This document shows, piece after piece, positions 5,957 to 7,663 of a DNA stretch of 7,663 nt. Positions within the stretch are counted from its first letter, which is position 1. Each line of letters begins with the position of its first letter. The stretch covers positions 1 to 7,663 of the forward strand of contig QMPG01000141.1 in NCBI GenBank assembly GCA_003648455.1. The letters are read 5' to 3'. The notes under the pieces were generated by a model that was given only the letters and a program-made list of their open reading frames with translations, was not told the DNA's origin and did no database searches. Source of the stretch: Bacteroidota bacterium. Its GTDB lineage: Bacteria; Bacteroidota; Bacteroidia; Bacteroidales; B39-G9. Position numbers and translations under genes: made by a program.

Positions 5957-6679
5957 ATGGGTAAATTTGGAAAATGGATAGGCGGAGGATTAGGCTGGGC
6001 TTTTTTGGGCCCAATTGGCGCTATAATTGGTTTTGCAATAGGTTCTGCTATTGATGGGTCTGATACAACAGCATTTCAACAGCAAACACGAACAACTACA
6101 AGAGGCGATTTTGTAGCTTCGTTGTTAGTGCTTGTTGCAGCTGTAATGAAAGCTGACGGGAAGGTTTTAAAATCAGAACTCGACTATGTAAAACAATATT
6201 TTATTAAGGCTTTTGGAAAAGATTCTGCTGCTGAAGCCACTCGTATGCTTCGCGATATTATTAAACAAAACATTCCTGTTGAACAAGTTTGTATTCAAAT
6301 AAAACAAAATTTAGATTACTCATCGCGTTTGCAAATGCTTCATCTGTTGTTTGGTATTGCTAAAGCCGATGGGGAAATTCATCCTGCTGAGTTGTTAATA
6401 ATTCAGAAAATTTCTTATTATATTGGCGTTAACCAAAAAGATTTTGAATCAATAAAATCAATGTTTTATGAAGATGTTGATTCTGCTTATAAAATTCTTG
6501 GTGTCGACAAGGCAGCATCAAACGATGAGATAAAAAAAATATATCGAAAAATGGCGGTTAAATATCATCCCGACAAAGTGAGTTATCTTGGCGAAGACGT
6601 TCAAAAAGATGCTAAAGAGAAATTTCAGAAAATAAATGAAGCATACGAGAAAATTAAAAAAGAAAGAAGTATGGTGTAA
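5957..6679 (+). CDS. TerB-DnaJ domain protein (DjlA-like co-chaperone)
   Basis: The product is 240 residues in three parts. The N-terminus (8-32) is a glycine-rich hydrophobic segment ([26 protein letters not shown]), a probable glycine-zipper membrane anchor. Residues 51-165 form a helical TerB-like domain with two xADGxxxxxE units ([12 protein letters not shown] and [12 protein letters not shown]), acidic motifs typical of TerB. Residues 175-237 are a J domain with the catalytic H204-P-D206, able to stimulate the ATPase of a DnaK-type chaperone. The order membrane anchor, TerB, J matches DjlA-type proteins. All key residues are present. A linker rich in Q and T (36-50) separates anchor and TerB. 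Its client is unknown. The gene is not tightly coupled to either neighbour. Confidence 0.9.
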   Translation: MGKFGKWIGGGLGWAFLGPIGAIIGFAIGSAIDGSDTTAFQQQTRTTTRGDFVASLLVLVAAVMKADGKVLKSELDYVKQYFIKAFGKDSAAEATRMLRDIIKQNIPVEQVCIQIKQNLDYSSRLQMLHLLFGIAKADGEIHPAELLIIQKISYYIGVNQKDFESIKSMFYEDVDSAYKILGVDKAASNDEIKKIYRKMAVKYHPDKVSYLGEDVQKDAKEKFQKINEAYEKIKKERSMV

Positions 6680-6761
6680 GGCACAGTTATAATTGTTTAT
6701 TGTTTATTTAACATAGTCACACTGTAATTTTCGAATTTAAAATAATTATTATTAAAAAAAG

Positions 6762-6792
6762 TTTAGATTTTAACAACATAATAATAAATTTG
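6762..6792 (+). promoter_or_regulatory. Bacteroidota-type promoter for the DUF5606 gene
   Basis: TAAATTTG (6785-6792) fully matches TAnnTTTG. TTTA (6762-6765), one base from the -33 TTTG, lies 19 nt upstream, the optimal spacing. Predicted initiation near 6799 gives a leader of roughly 14 nt to the ATG at 6813. Confidence 0.5.
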
Positions 6793-6812
6793 CACTAAAA
6801 TAATTTAACAAT

Positions 6813-7268
6813 ATGTATTTAAAAGATATTTTATCAATTACAGGACAAGCAGGTTTGTTTAAACTTGTTTCTCGAACAAAAACAGGTTTAATTGTTGAGA
6901 ATGTTGAGACAAAAAATAGAATCCCTGCCTTTTCAACAGCTAAAGTAAGTGCTTTAGAAGATATTGCAATTTATACCTACGACGAAGATATGCCTTTGGC
7001 AGATGTATTAAGAAAGATGCATGAAAAGCTCGAAGGTAAGCCTGCAATAAGTCATAAATCATCTGCTGATGATTTAAAAGATTTTTTCTTAACAATGATA
7101 CCAAACTACGATAAGGAAAGAGTTTATGTGTCTGATATTAAAAAAGTTGTTAACTGGTATAATCTTTTATCTCGTTTAGATATGATTAAACTTGAAGATG
7201 AAAAATCAGAGGAAAAAGAGAATGATAATGATGCAGAAATTGTTGATGACAAAAAATCTGACAAATAA
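6813..7268 (+). CDS. DUF5606 domain protein
   Basis: The product is 151 residues with no signal peptide or membrane segment, so it is probably cytoplasmic. The first 60 residues (MYLKDILSITGQAGLFKLVSRTKTGLIVENVETKNRIPAFSTAKVSALEDIAIYTYDED) match the DUF5606 family, a small protein widespread in Bacteroidota. A helical region follows (DVLRKMHEKLEG...DDLKDFFLTMIPNYDKERVYVSDIKKVVNWYNLL), and then an acidic, low-complexity tail from about residue 129 (EDEKSEEKENDNDAE). The function of the family is not known to me. The gene has its own predicted promoter and a strong terminator, so it is probably monocistronic. Confidence 0.85.
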   Translation: MYLKDILSITGQAGLFKLVSRTKTGLIVENVETKNRIPAFSTAKVSALEDIAIYTYDEDMPLADVLRKMHEKLEGKPAISHKSSADDLKDFFLTMIPNYDKERVYVSDIKKVVNWYNLLSRLDMIKLEDEKSEEKENDNDAEIVDDKKSDK

Positions 7269-7290
7269 ACATTTTAGATAATGATTAATT

Positions 7291-7330
7291 AAAGTATAAC
7301 GATTTTTTTTGTTATACTTTTTTTGTTTTT
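7291..7330 (+). terminator. Rho-independent terminator after the DUF5606 gene
   Basis: A 10-bp perfect stem, AAAGTATAAC (7291-7300) with GTTATACTTT (7311-7320), has a 10-nt loop and is followed by TTTTGTTTTT. It begins 22 nt after the stop codon. The stem has few G-C pairs but is perfect and followed by a long T tract. Confidence 0.82.
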
Positions 7331-7369
7331 ATAGAATTCAAAGAGGGTTAATAGTAAAAATATAAACAC

Positions 7370-7663
7370 ATGCAAAATAGGAAATTTGTTTCAAAAGATT
7401 TGAAAATAAAATCATGGAAATCAATTGATTCGTATTATCGCGACCTAAAAAATCGAGATATTAATTCAATAAATGATTTGGAAAAATGGATGCGCGATAG
7501 GAGTGAGTTGGATTCTGTTCTTGAAGAAGACCTTGCGTGGCGATATATTAAAATGAATTGCGACACAACAGACAAATCATTAACTGATGATTTTAACTTT
7601 TTTGTTACTGAGATTGAACCAAACATCTCAAAATATTCAAACATCCTTGATAAAAAATTTATT
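7370..7663 (+). CDS. M3-family oligoendopeptidase, N-terminal fragment (runs off the right edge)
   Basis: The first 98 codons are visible and still open at the last base. The translation begins MQNRKFVSKDLKIKSWKSI and contains LKNRDINSINDLEKWMRDRSELDSVLEEDLAWRYIKMNCDT, then FFVTEIEPNISKYSN. These are characteristic of the N-terminal region of Bacteroidota M3 (PepF/M3-like) oligoendopeptidases, where the LEKWMRDRSEL-type segment is strongly conserved. These are cytoplasmic zinc peptidases that cut short peptides. The catalytic HExxH motif lies much further along and is outside the window, so activity cannot be judged. ATG 7370 is the only good start; it is preceded by an A-rich leader without a Shine-Dalgarno and lies 39 nt after the DUF5606 terminator. 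Confidence 0.85.
   Translation, partial: MQNRKFVSKDLKIKSWKSIDSYYRDLKNRDINSINDLEKWMRDRSELDSVLEEDLAWRYIKMNCDTTDKSLTDDFNFFVTEIEPNISKYSNILDKKFI

Noticed and set aside
5751..6014. Reverse-strand frame spanning the end of coaE and the start of the TerB-DnaJ gene
   Set aside because: It covers two confidently identified genes on the other strand and shows no domain.
7435..7644. Reverse-strand frame opposite the M3 peptidase start
   Set aside because: The forward frame encodes conserved M3 peptidase sequence throughout this interval.

Overview
The window is AT-rich chromosomal DNA from a member of the Bacteroidota, probably an environmental Bacteroidales- or Flavobacteriia-like lineage. The evidence is gene content and order: a long Bacteroidota-type NusB, a DUF1573 lipoprotein, YajC, a YbbR-domain protein and CoaE in a row, plus DUF3276 (PUR-type) and DUF5606 proteins and an M3 oligoendopeptidase. 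Start codons lack Shine-Dalgarno sequences and sit behind A/T-rich leaders, and several intergenic gaps carry the Bacteroidota -7 promoter element TAnnTTTG.

Region 1 (1-1680) is the most unusual part. Two adjacent genes, a calcineurin-like metallophosphoesterase lipoprotein and a small exported protein that looks like an outer-membrane barrel, are bracketed by a perfect 31-bp direct repeat (1-31 and 1650-1680). Both repeat copies end in CGTT. The segment between the two G^TT points (30-1678, 1649 bp) has the geometry of an integron gene cassette. Its 5' start GTTGTATGCAAGGCA (29-43) is complementary at 13 of 15 positions to a block downstream of the genes (1546-1560). Nested inside are two further 7-bp complementary arms (1563-1569 with 1667-1673; 1576-1582 with 1654-1660). 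Together they make an attC-like imperfect palindrome of about 135 nt. No integrase is visible. The copy at base 1 suggests that another cassette or attC-like site lies to the left of the window.

Region 2 (1681-2320) holds a strong hairpin terminator, then a reverse-strand gene for a small DUF3276/PUR-family nucleic-acid-binding protein with its own promoter, and a divergent intergenic region.

Region 3 (2321-5874) is a housekeeping cluster on the + strand: nusB (transcription antitermination), a DUF1573 lipoprotein, yajC (Sec translocon accessory), a terminator, a YbbR-domain membrane protein apparently starting at TTG, and coaE (last step of coenzyme A synthesis), which overlaps it by one base.

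Region 4 (5957-7663) has a membrane-anchored TerB-DnaJ co-chaperone-like protein, a DUF5606 protein with a promoter and terminator of its own, and the first 98 codons of an M3-family oligoendopeptidase that runs off the right edge.

There is no rRNA, tRNA, CRISPR array or recognisable transposase. No gene-free gap exceeds 300 bases; the largest (1534-1772) is occupied by the attC-like site and the terminator.
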